Shown: positions 17,808 through 25,198 of the stretch, one piece after another
Layout of the letters: each line of letters opens with the position of its first letter
How positions within the stretch are numbered: position 1 is the stretch's first letter
Origin: Halobaculum sp. XH14
GTDB taxonomy: Archaea; Halobacteriota; Halobacteria; Halobacteriales; Haloferacaceae
Direction of reading: 5' to 3'
Assembly: GCF_032116555.1 (NCBI RefSeq)
Contig: NZ_CP134949.1
Location: 1,364,001 to 1,428,000 of the forward strand
DNA length: 64,000 bases
Position numbers and translations under genes: made by a program
The notes under the pieces: model-generated
What the model was told of the DNA's origin: nothing
Database searches by the model: none
What the model saw: the letters and a program-made list of their open reading frames with translations, nothing else

Positions 17808-18410
17808 ATGAGTGAGTACGAACTCGATCCGTTACCGTACGAGTACGACGCGCTGGAACCGCACATCAGCGAGCAGGTGCTGACGTGGCACCACGACACG
17901 CACCATCAGGGGTACGTCAACGGCTGGAACGCGGCGGAAGAAACCCTTGCAGAGAACCGTAAATCCGGAGAGTTCGGGTCGTCGCCGGGAGCGATCCGGA
18001 ACGTGACGCACAACTCGTCGGGGCACATCCTGCACGACCTGTTCTGGCAGAACATGAGCCCGGAGGGCGGCGACGAGCCGTCGGGTGCGCTCGCCGACCG
18101 GATCGCCGAGGACTTCGGTTCCTACGAGGCGTGGAAGGGCGAGTTCGAGGCCGCCGCGGGCAACGCCTCGGGCTGGGCGCTGCTCGTCTACGACACGTTC
18201 TCGAACCAACTGCGCAACGTCGTGGTGGACAAGCACGATCAGGGCGCGATCTGGGGCGGTCACCCCATCCTCGCGCTCGACGTGTGGGAACACTCCTACT
18301 ACTACGACTACGGCCCCGCCCGCGGCGACTTCGTCGACGCGTTCTTCGAAGTCGTCGACTGGGAGGAACCCGCAGCCCGCTACGACCAGGCCACCCAACT
18401 GTTCGAGTAA
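17808..18410 (+). CDS. sod: Superoxide dismutase (Mn/Fe)
   Basis: Converts superoxide to oxygen and hydrogen peroxide. The 200-residue protein has the full set of metal ligands: His in LTWHHDTHHQGYV, His in HNSSGHILHDLFW, and Asp and His in LDVWEHSYYYDYG near the C-terminus. Haloarchaeal enzymes of this type are usually manganese-dependent. A good ribosome-binding site (GAGGTGAT) lies just before the start and a T-rich stretch (TTTTCTTT) follows the stop, so it is probably a single-gene, well-expressed transcript. Confidence 0.97.
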   Translation: MSEYELDPLPYEYDALEPHISEQVLTWHHDTHHQGYVNGWNAAEETLAENRKSGEFGSSPGAIRNVTHNSSGHILHDLFWQNMSPEGGDEPSGALADRIAEDFGSYEAWKGEFEAAAGNASGWALLVYDTFSNQLRNVVVDKHDQGAIWGGHPILALDVWEHSYYYDYGPARGDFVDAFFEVVDWEEPAARYDQATQLFE

Positions 18411-18437
18411 CGTCCTCGAACGCGCGTCGAGCTCCGA

Positions 18438-18446
18438 CTTTTCTTT
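18438..18446 (+). terminator. T-rich terminator after sod
   Basis: CTTTTCTTT begins about 28 nt after the sod stop codon and is the only T-rich stretch in this GC-rich interval, fitting an archaeal poly-T terminator. Confidence 0.45.
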
Positions 18447-18512
18447 CCGCAGTGGGGTCGAACGAGTCACGGTCGGTCCCGAGCCCGCAGCGTCCGGGAC
18501 AGCGACGACGAG

Positions 18513-18923
18513 TTACTCGCCGGGACCGGCGAGGTCGAACCGATCCACCGCCCCCGTCAGGTCCGCGATGCGGGCTGCGAGCCCGTCGAAGTCGTAGTTT
18601 CCGTCCGGGTCGAAGCTGGCGAGCACGCCCACGTGGCCGTCGCCGACCCGCTCGAACGTCCGGAACTGGGTGAAGGCGTCGAACGCGCGGACGGTGTAAT
18701 TGTAGCCAGTGTAGTGGAGTTCCTCGAACGTCCGGCGGGTGATGTAGCCGTAGCGTTCGTTGTCCAGATACTCCGCGACGTCGACGTCGGCCACGCGCCG
18801 CTCCACGTCGTCCCGCACGTACAGCGGTTCGTGGGTCTCCTGGTCGAACAGCCAGGCGTCACGGAGCGCCTCGCCGCCGAACTCCCGGAGTCTCCCCCGG
18901 AGTTCATCCTTCGGCTCGTCCAT
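18513..18923 (-). CDS. Conserved haloarchaeal protein (DUF7522-like)
   Basis: A soluble 136-residue protein of unknown function starting MDEPKDELRGRLREFGGEAL. It has aromatic-rich segments (YGYITRRTFEELHYTGYNYT) and no metal-binding, membrane or signal sequence. The family assignment to DUF7522 is from memory. The frame is open further upstream, but the ATG at 18923 fits the family start. It is divergent from the next gene, with a 140-bp shared promoter region. Confidence 0.72.
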   Translation of the reverse strand: MDEPKDELRGRLREFGGEALRDAWLFDQETHEPLYVRDDVERRVADVDVAEYLDNERYGYITRRTFEELHYTGYNYTVRAFDAFTQFRTFERVGDGHVGVLASFDPDGNYDFDGLAARIADLTGAVDRFDLAGPGE

Positions 18924-19063
18924 GCTACGGAACGCCAAACAATGTCGGTTGAAAACCGTTCCGGGTCGCAGTCGGCCCCGCCAGCGACCCGGGCGACGGG
19001 ACCGATTCGACCGAGTAGACCGCATCCGTCGGTATTTACGGGCGGGAACGCGAACTGCCGGAC

Positions 19064-19390
19064 GTGCCCATCCCGAAAACCGAGTTCCCGGCGCTGCACC
19101 CGTGTGACTTCTACACGCCGGAGGAGCTCCTCGACCCCGAGCGGATGTACACCGTCTACGAGATCGCCCGGCTGCTCCAGGGACTCGACCCGGACGCGAC
19201 CATCGACGAAGGGACCGAGGAGATCCTCCTCGACTGGACCATCCCGTGGATCATGCGCAACGCGGCGGAGCTGGTCGTCGCGGAACCGCGCACCGACGAC
19301 GAACCGGGCTACTACGGCCTGAAAGAGCCCGGCGACCTCGACCGCGAGTCGGACGAGGACGCCGACGGGCCCCCCGCCCGCGGGGAATGA
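19064..19390 (+). CDS. Conserved haloarchaeal protein (DUF5827-like), GTG start
   Basis: A 108-residue protein, GTG-initiated, starting MPIPKTEFPALHPCDFYTPE with a helical core (VYEIARLLQGLDPDATIDEG) and an acidic C-terminal tail. I recall this as the haloarchaeal DUF5827 family; its function is unknown. A TATA-like GTATTTACG lies about 30 nt upstream. Its stop overlaps the ATG of the following ATPase gene (ATGA at 19387-19390), so they are translated together and may work together. Confidence 0.78.
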   Translation: MPIPKTEFPALHPCDFYTPEELLDPERMYTVYEIARLLQGLDPDATIDEGTEEILLDWTIPWIMRNAAELVVAEPRTDDEPGYYGLKEPGDLDRESDEDADGPPARGE

Positions 19391-20250
19391 GGCTGCTCGT
19401 CGCAGGGGGCGACCGCGTCGACGCGGGCAAGACGACGTTCGTGGTCGGGCTCGCAGCCCGCCTCGTCGGCGACGCCGAGGCCACCGCACCTCCGGCCGCC
19501 GGCGACGACGTCGCCGCGTTCAAACCCCGCGCCGGCAACGACGTCTGGTTCGACCACGACGACGTTCGGGCGGCGACGGCCGACGGTCGCCTCTACGGCA
19601 AGGACGTCCGCCGACTCACCGCCGTCGCCGGCGGCGTCCCCGAGGAGCACAATCCGGTCCACCGACTCTGGCGACCGACGCCCGGCCGGACCGGCATGCT
19701 CGGCGACCCGAACCGCACGTTCCTGCTGGACCGCGTCACGACGCCCGACGGCACGGCGTGGGTCCGGAACGCGAACGTGGACCGATCGGACCTCCCGGCA
19801 AGCGTCCGCCAGAAGCTGCCGGTGGCCGACGCGCGGGCGGTCGAGTCGGTCGCGGCGTTCAACGAGACGATGCGCGAGCTGCACCTCTCGGCGCTCGAAC
19901 GGGTCGCCGACCGCATCGACGGAACGGACGCGGCGCTCGTGGAGTCGTACGCCGACATCGCCGACCCGCTCCCCGACGCCGACGTCGGGTACGACGCGGT
20001 CGCGGTCGTCGACCCCGGCCGGGCGCGAGTGTTCGACGGCCCGCGCTGGGAGGCCGCACGCCGGACGGCCGCCGGGAGCGACGCCGAGGGCCAACTGGAG
20101 GAGCGCGTCGAGCGCGTCGCCGGGCTGGTCGAACCGGTCTCCACCCACTCGCTCCCGGCGCTCACGGGCGAGGAACGCGCCGATCCCGCCCGGATCGCGG
20201 AGGCGAACGGCGAGGCGTACGAGTCGCTCCTCTCGCACGCGAGGGACTGA
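19387..20250 (+). CDS. P-loop ATPase of CbiA/BioD-like type
   Basis: A 287-residue nucleotide-binding protein. The P-loop is at the extreme N-terminus (LLVAGGDRVDAGKTTFVVGL), in the style of dethiobiotin synthetase/CbiA/MinD-family proteins, followed by AAFKPRAGNDVWFDHDDV, which resembles the substrate loop of that group. A DxxG-type switch is less clear. Function is unknown; it is translationally coupled to the small DUF5827-like protein upstream, so the two may form a complex. Confidence 0.75.
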   Translation: MRLLVAGGDRVDAGKTTFVVGLAARLVGDAEATAPPAAGDDVAAFKPRAGNDVWFDHDDVRAATADGRLYGKDVRRLTAVAGGVPEEHNPVHRLWRPTPGRTGMLGDPNRTFLLDRVTTPDGTAWVRNANVDRSDLPASVRQKLPVADARAVESVAAFNETMRELHLSALERVADRIDGTDAALVESYADIADPLPDADVGYDAVAVVDPGRARVFDGPRWEAARRTAAGSDAEGQLEERVERVAGLVEPVSTHSLPALTGEERADPARIAEANGEAYESLLSHARD

Positions 20251-20279
20251 GCAGACTTCGACCGAAACGTCGCCTCGCG

Positions 20280-20912
20280 TCAACCCATCCTCGCCGACCG
20301 CACGGCGAGTTCGACGTGTTCGCCCGGCGCGTCGAGCACGCTCGGCCCGTGACCGACGTGCATCTCGCGGAGGTCCCCGTCGAGGCGCTCTCGCACCCGG
20401 TCGATGCTACGGATCAGCGCGTCGCGGTCGCCCTCGGCGAGGTCGGTCCGACCGAAGCCGCCGTTCTGAAAGATCAGGTCGCCCGCGAACAGCACCCCGG
20501 CCTCGGGCGCGTACAGGCAGAGGTGGTCGTCCTTGTGCCCGGGCGTGTGGAGCACCTCGTACTCGGCGGTTCCCATCGTCACGGTGCCGCCGTCGGGGAG
20601 TTCGTTGTCGACCTGGTCGAGCGACGCGTCGAACCCCCACGTCTCCACGTCGAACGCGTCGCGGACGGCCGCGAGGTTCCCGACGTGGTCGGGGTGCGTG
20701 TGGGTCAAGACGACGGCGTCGAGGTCCTCGACGTGCTCGCCGATGCGGGCGACGACGTCGAAGTTCGAGCCGGCGTCGACGAGGACGCGCCGGCCCGCGT
20801 CGTTGGCGTCGTTGGCGTCGTTTCGCGGCGGGGAGTCGGCGCCGGGTTCGCCGGCGACGAGGAACGCGTTGCTGGTGAACGCCTGCACGCCGGCAGCGAG
20901 GTTCTCGATCAT
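20280..20912 (-). CDS. Metallo-beta-lactamase-fold hydrolase (glyoxalase II-like)
   Basis: A 210-residue MBL-fold protein. The zinc motif is VVLTHTHPDHVGNLAAV (about 84-100), with additional ligands in HTPGHKDDHLCLY, FAGDLIF and HVGHGPS, so both metal sites look complete. The short length and lack of extra domains suggest a glyoxalase II-like or thioester/lactone hydrolase; the substrate is unknown. A charged insertion (about 30-50, rich in N, D and A) follows the first strands. The ATG at 20912 is chosen over a longer frame running into repeat DNA. Confidence 0.83.
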   Translation of the reverse strand: MIENLAAGVQAFTSNAFLVAGEPGADSPPRNDANDANDAGRRVLVDAGSNFDVVARIGEHVEDLDAVVLTHTHPDHVGNLAAVRDAFDVETWGFDASLDQVDNELPDGGTVTMGTAEYEVLHTPGHKDDHLCLYAPEAGVLFAGDLIFQNGGFGRTDLAEGDRDALIRSIDRVRERLDGDLREMHVGHGPSVLDAPGEHVELAVRSARMG

Positions 20913-20929
20913 GTGCTGGGAGTTGGCGG

Positions 20930-21018
20930 GGGTGGGACTTGCCGTTTCCCATCGATTCCGGCGTGTCCGCTCGATCGTTGGTTCGGTGGTCGCTTCGACC
21001 GCTTCGAAAGTCCCACCC
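20930..21018. repeat. Inverted GGGTGGGACTT / AAGTCCCACCC pair
   Basis: Perfect 11-bp arms at 20930-20940 and 21008-21018 enclose about 67 bp. The right arm follows TTCGA and so resembles a collapsed form of the long-stem element found at 9035 and 39739, which begins CTCGAAAG and ends AGTCCCACCC. Confidence 0.5.
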
Positions 21019-21040
21019 GCTGTGACCGCCCCGCACCTCA

Positions 21041-21229
21041 CCCTCCCTTACCTCGGAGCACGCTCCTCGGAACTCACCCTCGCTCCGCTCGCGTGAACAG
21101 CCTCCTGCGCTCCTCGTTCGCAGGCTCGCTGTCGTTCGAAATGCGCTTCGCGCCTTTCGTGATGACGAGACGCCAAGGCGTCTCGAACCACGGTACTCGT
21201 CCCTCGCGCGCGTCGCCGTCACGCGCGCC
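21041..21229. repeat. Dispersed 90-bp repeat, copy 2, upstream of thyA
   Basis: 21041-21130 matches 9184-9273 at 89 of 90 positions; the only difference is T for C at 21116. It is followed by a 65-bp insertion not in copy 1, containing GAGACGCC-AA-GGCGTCTC as a hairpin, and then by the shared blocks CTCGTCCCTCGCGCGCGTCG and CCGTCACGCGCGCCA. Confidence 0.8.
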
Positions 21230-21312
21230 ACCGCACTCGGCCGATTCGGTGCGGGGGGTCGGGTGCCGTCGCCCCACTCGGTCATGCTCGTGGGGGTCGC
21301 CCGCTCCGGAAC

Positions 21313-21319
21313 AATTTAG
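21313..21319 (+). promoter_or_regulatory. TATA-like box of thyA
   Basis: AATTTAG, the only AT-rich patch in the area, lies about 27 nt before the ATG at 21344, the spacing of a leaderless promoter. Confidence 0.5.
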
Positions 21320-21343
21320 CCGGGCGGGGTCCCCTCCTCGCAC

Positions 21344-22345
21344 ATGCAACAGTACCTCGACCTCGTCGAGCGCGTCCTCCGGACCGGGACGCACAAGCCC
21401 AACCGCACGGGCGTCGACACGGTCTCCTCGTTCGCCGAGCAGTACGAGGTGGACCTGTCCGCGGGGTTCCCGCTGCTGACGACGAAGGACCTCTCGGGGT
21501 TCCGCTGGAACTCGCTGATCCACGAGTTCTGCTGGTACCTCTCGGGCGAGGAACACATCCGCGAACTCCGCGAGGAGACGGGCATCTGGGACGCCTGGGC
21601 CGACGAGGAGGGCCACCTCGACACCGCCTACGGGCGCTTCTGGCGTCGCTACCCCATCCCGGAGGAGGGCCTGCCGGGCGAGACCTGGGCCGACGAGGGC
21701 CACCGCTGGGTGAACGAGGACGAGCGGACGTTCGACCAGATCCGGTACGTCCTCGACACGCTGCGCGAGAACCCCAACTCCCGCCGCATCGTCGTCGACG
21801 CCTGGCACCCCGCGAACGCGACCGTCTCGACGCTCCCGCCGTGTCACTACACGTTCGTCTTCAACGTGCAGGGCGACCGCCTCAACCTCCAGTTGACCCA
21901 GCGCTCGGGCGACATCGCGCTCGGCGTGCCGTTCAACGTCGCGGCCTATTCGATGCTCCTGATCGCCGTCGCCCAGCGCACCGGCTTCGAGCCCGGCACG
22001 TTCGCCCACACAGTCACCGACGCCCACGTCTACTGCGGGAGCGGCGACAGGGGGGCGTGGTACGGCGACCGCGGCGACGAACTCGCGGACCGACTGGCCG
22101 ACGTGAGCGACCGGCGGGAGTACCGCGACGTCGCCGACTGGGTGGAGCGGCGGGCGCCGCCGGAGGCCGAGGGCGAGCGGGATCAGGACCACGTGCCGGG
22201 TCTGCTCCGCCAGCTCTCGCGAGAGCCCCGCGAGCGCCCACGGATCGAGATCGCCGACGTGCCCCTCGACGAGTTGACGGCCGAGGACGTCCGGCTCCGC
22301 GAGTACGACCCGGCCGACGGGATCCGGTTCGCGGTCGCCGAGTGA
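21344..22345 (+). CDS. thyA: Thymidylate synthase ThyA
   Basis: Makes dTMP from dUMP with methylene-tetrahydrofolate as donor and reductant. The 333-residue enzyme has the catalytic cysteine in STLPPCHYTF (Cys167), the phosphate-binding RRIVVDAWHPA and the folate/dUMP region LTQRSGDIALGVPFNVA. It is somewhat longer than the bacterial enzyme because of acidic insertions near the C-terminus. The dihydrofolate reductase gene starts three bases after its stop, so both enzymes of the thymidylate cycle are co-expressed, as in the known Haloferax hts-hdrB pair. Confidence 0.96.
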   Translation: MQQYLDLVERVLRTGTHKPNRTGVDTVSSFAEQYEVDLSAGFPLLTTKDLSGFRWNSLIHEFCWYLSGEEHIRELREETGIWDAWADEEGHLDTAYGRFWRRYPIPEEGLPGETWADEGHRWVNEDERTFDQIRYVLDTLRENPNSRRIVVDAWHPANATVSTLPPCHYTFVFNVQGDRLNLQLTQRSGDIALGVPFNVAAYSMLLIAVAQRTGFEPGTFAHTVTDAHVYCGSGDRGAWYGDRGDELADRLADVSDRREYRDVADWVERRAPPEAEGERDQDHVPGLLRQLSREPRERPRIEIADVPLDELTAEDVRLREYDPADGIRFAVAE

Positions 22346-22348
22346 GCG

Positions 22349-22837
22349 ATGGAGCTGGTCATCATCGCCGCGGTCGCCGACAACGGCGTCATCGGCGCCG
22401 ACGGCGACATCCCGTGGCACCATCCCGAAGACCTCCGCCACTTCAAGGAGACGACGATTGGCTCGCCGGTCATCATGGGCAGGCGTACCTACGAGTCGAT
22501 CGCGCGTGATCTGGGCGGCCCGCTCCCGGGTCGCACGAACGTCGTGCTCTCGCGCTCGAACCCCGATCTCCCCGACGACGTCTTGGTGGCCGAATCGCCC
22601 GACGAGGCCGTCGAGGCCGCCGAAGCGACCGGCGCGGACGTGGCGTACGTCGCCGGCGGCGGCGCGGTGTACGAGGCGTTCCTCGACCGCGCGGACCGGA
22701 TGGTGCTCACCGAACTCGACGAGGCCCACGAGGGCGACACGACGTTCCCGGCGTGGGACGAGACGCGGTGGCGGGAGCGACGCCGCGACCGGGGTGACGG
22801 GGTCGCGTTCGTCCGGTACGAACGGGTTGAGGGATAG
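22349..22837 (+). CDS. folA: Dihydrofolate reductase
   Basis: Regenerates tetrahydrofolate after thymidylate synthesis. The 162-residue protein has the DHFR signature MELVIIAAVADNGVIGADGD followed by IPWHHPEDLRHFKETT, the NADPH-binding VIMGRRTYESI and the FVAGGG-equivalent AYVAGGGAVYEAFL. It lies three bases after thyA in a two-gene operon. The position next to thyA matches hdrB rather than hdrA of Haloferax. Confidence 0.95.
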   Translation: MELVIIAAVADNGVIGADGDIPWHHPEDLRHFKETTIGSPVIMGRRTYESIARDLGGPLPGRTNVVLSRSNPDLPDDVLVAESPDEAVEAAEATGADVAYVAGGGAVYEAFLDRADRMVLTELDEAHEGDTTFPAWDETRWRERRRDRGDGVAFVRYERVEG

Positions 22838-22851
22838 ACGCCCGGGGCCGA

Positions 22852-23535
22852 TCAGTCGCGGCGTCGCCGCTCCGCGTGCCGGTCCAGCGACTCCCGGGCG
22901 GTGAGCGTGTTCCTGAGGAGGTTCGAGACGCCCCGGCGGAGTCGCTCCGAGACGGCGTTCGTCGAGACGCCGAGGTCGGCGGCGAGTTCGGACGCGGTCG
23001 CCCGCCGCGGGATGTCGAAGTAGCCCCGCTCCAGGGCGGCAACGAGCGTCTCCCGTTGCACACCGGTCAGCGTGAACTCGGGGTGGCGCGGATCGGTCGG
23101 ACTGTAGAGCCGCTCCAGCGAGAACGTCAGGTCGCCGTCGTCGAACCGCGACTTGAGCGCCGACAGCTCCGACCGGTCGTGAACCCGCAGTTTGATCCTC
23201 CACCCGTTCCGGTTCCCGGCGACCGCGACCAGCGTCCCCGACCGCTCGAAGACCTCAGTGACGAGTCGTTCGACCGCCTCCGCCCACCTGACCCGGTAGA
23301 GGACGACCGACTCGAACTCGTCGCTCACCGTCGCGGACCGGACCGTCGGGTCGTCGTCGACCTCCGCCCGGAACGCGTCGACGTCCCCGCCGCTCACCCA
23401 GAGACACGGCGTGACCCACTCCCGGCTGCGGGTGACGACCCGTTCGAACTCGGCGGTCGCGTCCGGCGCGGCGTTCAGTGTCCGGCCGAGCGCGAACTGC
23501 TCGGCCGGCACCGAGAAATCCGCGATGATGCTCAT
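22852..23535 (-). CDS. bat-type helix-turn-helix transcriptional regulator
   Basis: A 227-residue haloarchaeal regulator. The C-terminal HTH_10 domain (FTLTGVQRETLVAALERGYF to DLGVSTNAVSERLRRGVSNL, about 152-205) is the DNA-binding module of the Bat/HTH-10 family; the N-terminal 150 residues form the associated sensor-like domain starting MSIIADFSVPAEQFALGR. Ligand and targets are unknown. It is divergent from the nuclease lipoprotein gene, and three 14-bp repeats lie between them. A TATA-like GAACTATGG precedes the start by about 27 nt. Confidence 0.88.
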   Translation of the reverse strand: MSIIADFSVPAEQFALGRTLNAAPDATAEFERVVTRSREWVTPCLWVSGGDVDAFRAEVDDDPTVRSATVSDEFESVVLYRVRWAEAVERLVTEVFERSGTLVAVAGNRNGWRIKLRVHDRSELSALKSRFDDGDLTFSLERLYSPTDPRHPEFTLTGVQRETLVAALERGYFDIPRRATASELAADLGVSTNAVSERLRRGVSNLLRNTLTARESLDRHAERRRRD

Positions 23536-23620
23536 GGGAGACGTCTGACGCCGTGTTCCATAGTTCCACGGCACCGCCGCGCTGGCGCCTCCTGTACCGA
23601 GAACGGGGTTTCCGGCCGGG

Positions 23621-23662
23621 GTCGAGACTGGGGTGTCGAAACTCGAGTGTCGAGACTGTGAT
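23621..23662. repeat. Three 14-bp tandem repeats between regulator and nuclease genes
   Basis: Units begin at 23621, 23635 and 23649 (GTCGAGACTGGGGT, GTCGAAACTCGAGT, GTCGAGACTGTGAT). The strict 14-bp spacing and central position in a divergent intergenic region suggest a binding array for a regulator. Confidence 0.6.
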
Positions 23663-23748
23663 TCCCCGTGGGTTCGCTGCCGGGTCGAGAGCGCGCGCGT
23701 GGACCGTCGTGCGAAACCGATTTCCCCCCGGCCGCCGCCGGTCGCGGT

Positions 23749-24771
23749 ATGGAGCGTCCGCTCGGCTCGCTCGCCTGCTGTCTCCTGCTGGTCCTGGCCG
23801 GGTGCGCGTCGGTCCCGGCACCCGAGGGGCTGCCGGACCAGCCGGGCGCTGGAACCGCCGACGCCGACCCGTCGCCCTCGTCGCTCCCGCCGGTGACGCC
23901 GGGGTCGACCACCCCGCCTCCCGACGGCACGACGGTGACGGTCGTCGAAGTCGTCGACGGCGACACGGTCCGGATCCGATACGGGAACGGGACGCGCGAC
24001 ACGGCGCGCCTGCTCGGGGTCGACACCCCGGAGGTGTACGGCGAGAACACGCCCGGCGAGTTCGAGGGGGTCCCCGACACGGCGGCCGGCCGGTCCTGTC
24101 TCGGCGAGTACGGGGACCGCGCGAGCGCGTTCGCCGACCGTCGGCTCGCGGGCGAGGAGGTGACCGTCAGCTTCGACGCGAACGAGCCGAGACGCGGCTA
24201 CTACGACCGCCTGCTCGTCTACGTCCACCACGACGGCCACGAGTTCAACCGCCTGCTCGTCCACCGCGGACTCGGCCGCGTCTACGACTCCTCCTTCGAG
24301 AAGCGGGACGCCTACTACGCCACGGAAGCCGACGCGATGGACGCCGGGCGCGGGCTCTGGACGTGCCGCGACGGCGAGGCCGGAACGCGCACGTCGACCG
24401 TCACCGCGCCGGCGCCCGCGACCGGGACGCCCACGTCGGAAACCGGGGTCGTCATCTCGAAACTCCACGCCGACGCCGAGGGGCCGGACGGCGAGAACCT
24501 GACCGACGAGTACGTCGTCGTGACGAACCGGGGTGAGGACCCGGTCGAACTCGCCGGCTGGACCCTCGCCGAGGCCGCGGGCCGGACCTACACGTTCCCG
24601 GGATCGACGACGCTCGCGGCGGGCGAGTCGGTCACCGTCCACGTCGGCGAGGGGACCGACGGCGACGGCCACCTGTACTGGGGACGGACGAGCCCGATCC
24701 TGAACAACGACGGCGAGACGGTCACGCTCCGTGACGCCAGCGGGGCGGTGGTCGCGGAACGGTCGGGGTGA
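23749..24771 (+). CDS. Secreted nuclease lipoprotein: thermonuclease plus lamin-tail domain
   Basis: A 340-residue extracellular, probably membrane-anchored protein. A short signal peptide ends in the lipobox LAGC (Cys19), followed by a Pro/Thr/Ser-rich linker. A staphylococcal-nuclease-type domain (VEVVDGDTVRIRYGNGT, RLLGVDTPEV and the catalytic ERR-region equivalent YYDRLLVYVH, about 65-200) is followed by a lamin-tail domain (DEYVVVTNRGEDPVELAGW, about 230-338). The likely role is breakdown of external DNA for nutrients or phosphate. The start at 23749 gives a proper lipoprotein signal. Confidence 0.88.
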   Translation: MERPLGSLACCLLLVLAGCASVPAPEGLPDQPGAGTADADPSPSSLPPVTPGSTTPPPDGTTVTVVEVVDGDTVRIRYGNGTRDTARLLGVDTPEVYGENTPGEFEGVPDTAAGRSCLGEYGDRASAFADRRLAGEEVTVSFDANEPRRGYYDRLLVYVHHDGHEFNRLLVHRGLGRVYDSSFEKRDAYYATEADAMDAGRGLWTCRDGEAGTRTSTVTAPAPATGTPTSETGVVISKLHADAEGPDGENLTDEYVVVTNRGEDPVELAGWTLAEAAGRTYTFPGSTTLAAGESVTVHVGEGTDGDGHLYWGRTSPILNNDGETVTLRDASGAVVAERSG

Positions 24772-24835
24772 GCGGTCCAACGTTGGCCGTTCAACGTGAA
24801 CGGTCCAGCGTGAACGGTCGGCGTGAGCGGTCGGG
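24768..24835 (+). repeat. Short degenerate repeats GTGARCGGTC
   Basis: Four copies of GTGARCGGTC begin at 24768, 24796, 24810 and 24823; the last three are spaced 13-14 bp. They start on the stop codon of the nuclease gene and run into the intergenic gap. Confidence 0.45.
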
Positions 24836-24872
24836 CGAGCGTTCACGTGACGTGTGATACCACCGGCCACAG

Positions 24873-24880
24873 CCTATTTC
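24873..24880 (+). promoter_or_regulatory. TATA-like box of the DUF1508 gene
   Basis: CCTATTTC lies about 29 nt before the ATG at 24906. Confidence 0.45.
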
Positions 24881-24905
24881 TCGCTGGACTGGGACCGACC
24901 CACGT

Positions 24906-25097
24906 ATGTCCAGCAAGGCGACCTTCGAGCTGTACGAGGACAGCGCCGGCCAGTGGCGCTGGCGACTCGTTCACGACAACGGTCGGATCATCGCGGACTC
25001 GGGTGAGGGGTACGCGAGCAAGCAGAAGGCGACGGAGGGGCTCGAAAGCGTCAGGGAGAACGCGACCGGGGCCGACGTCGTCACGGTCGAAGGCTGA
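24906..25097 (+). CDS. DUF1508 (YegP-like) small protein
   Basis: A 63-residue protein consisting of a single DUF1508 unit: ATFELYEDSAGQWRWRLVHD, NGRIIADSGEGYASKQKA and the C-terminal GLESVRENATGADVV are the family hallmarks. The haloarchaeal homologue I recall is Haloferax HVO_2922, next to the psmA2 gene; the same neighbour order here (psmA 101 bp downstream) supports that identity. Function is unknown, probably a small dimeric soluble protein. Confidence 0.88.
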   Translation: MSSKATFELYEDSAGQWRWRLVHDNGRIIADSGEGYASKQKATEGLESVRENATGADVVTVEG

Positions 25098-25187
25098 GCC
25101 GTCGCTACAATTCCTTTTAGGGAGGGTTTTTCCGACAGCGCCACATAGCCGGTGGCGATGAGAGATTCCGTGAGGGCCGGCAGCGCC

Positions 25188-25192
25188 GGAGG
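25188..25192 (+). promoter_or_regulatory. Shine-Dalgarno site of psmA
   Basis: GGAGG lies six bases before the ATG at 25199. A TATA-like CTTTTAGG at 25114-25121 implies a leader of roughly 50 nt, so psmA is probably translated from a leadered mRNA. Confidence 0.5.
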
Positions 25193-25198
25193 CGAACG

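Larger units (their letters stand above)
20913..21343. other. 431-bp intergenic region with dispersed repeats
   Basis: There is no credible gene. It holds an 11-bp inverted repeat (20930-20940 and 21008-21018), the second copy of the 90-bp repeat (21041-21130) with additional shared blocks to 21229, and the thyA promoter at its end. Confidence 0.7.

Noticed and set aside
20407-21285. 292-residue minus-strand frame across the dispersed repeat
   Set aside because: The protein is composed of repeat DNA and an out-of-frame part of the MBL gene. The FTRAERG-type sequence appears in both repeat copies only because the DNA is repeated.
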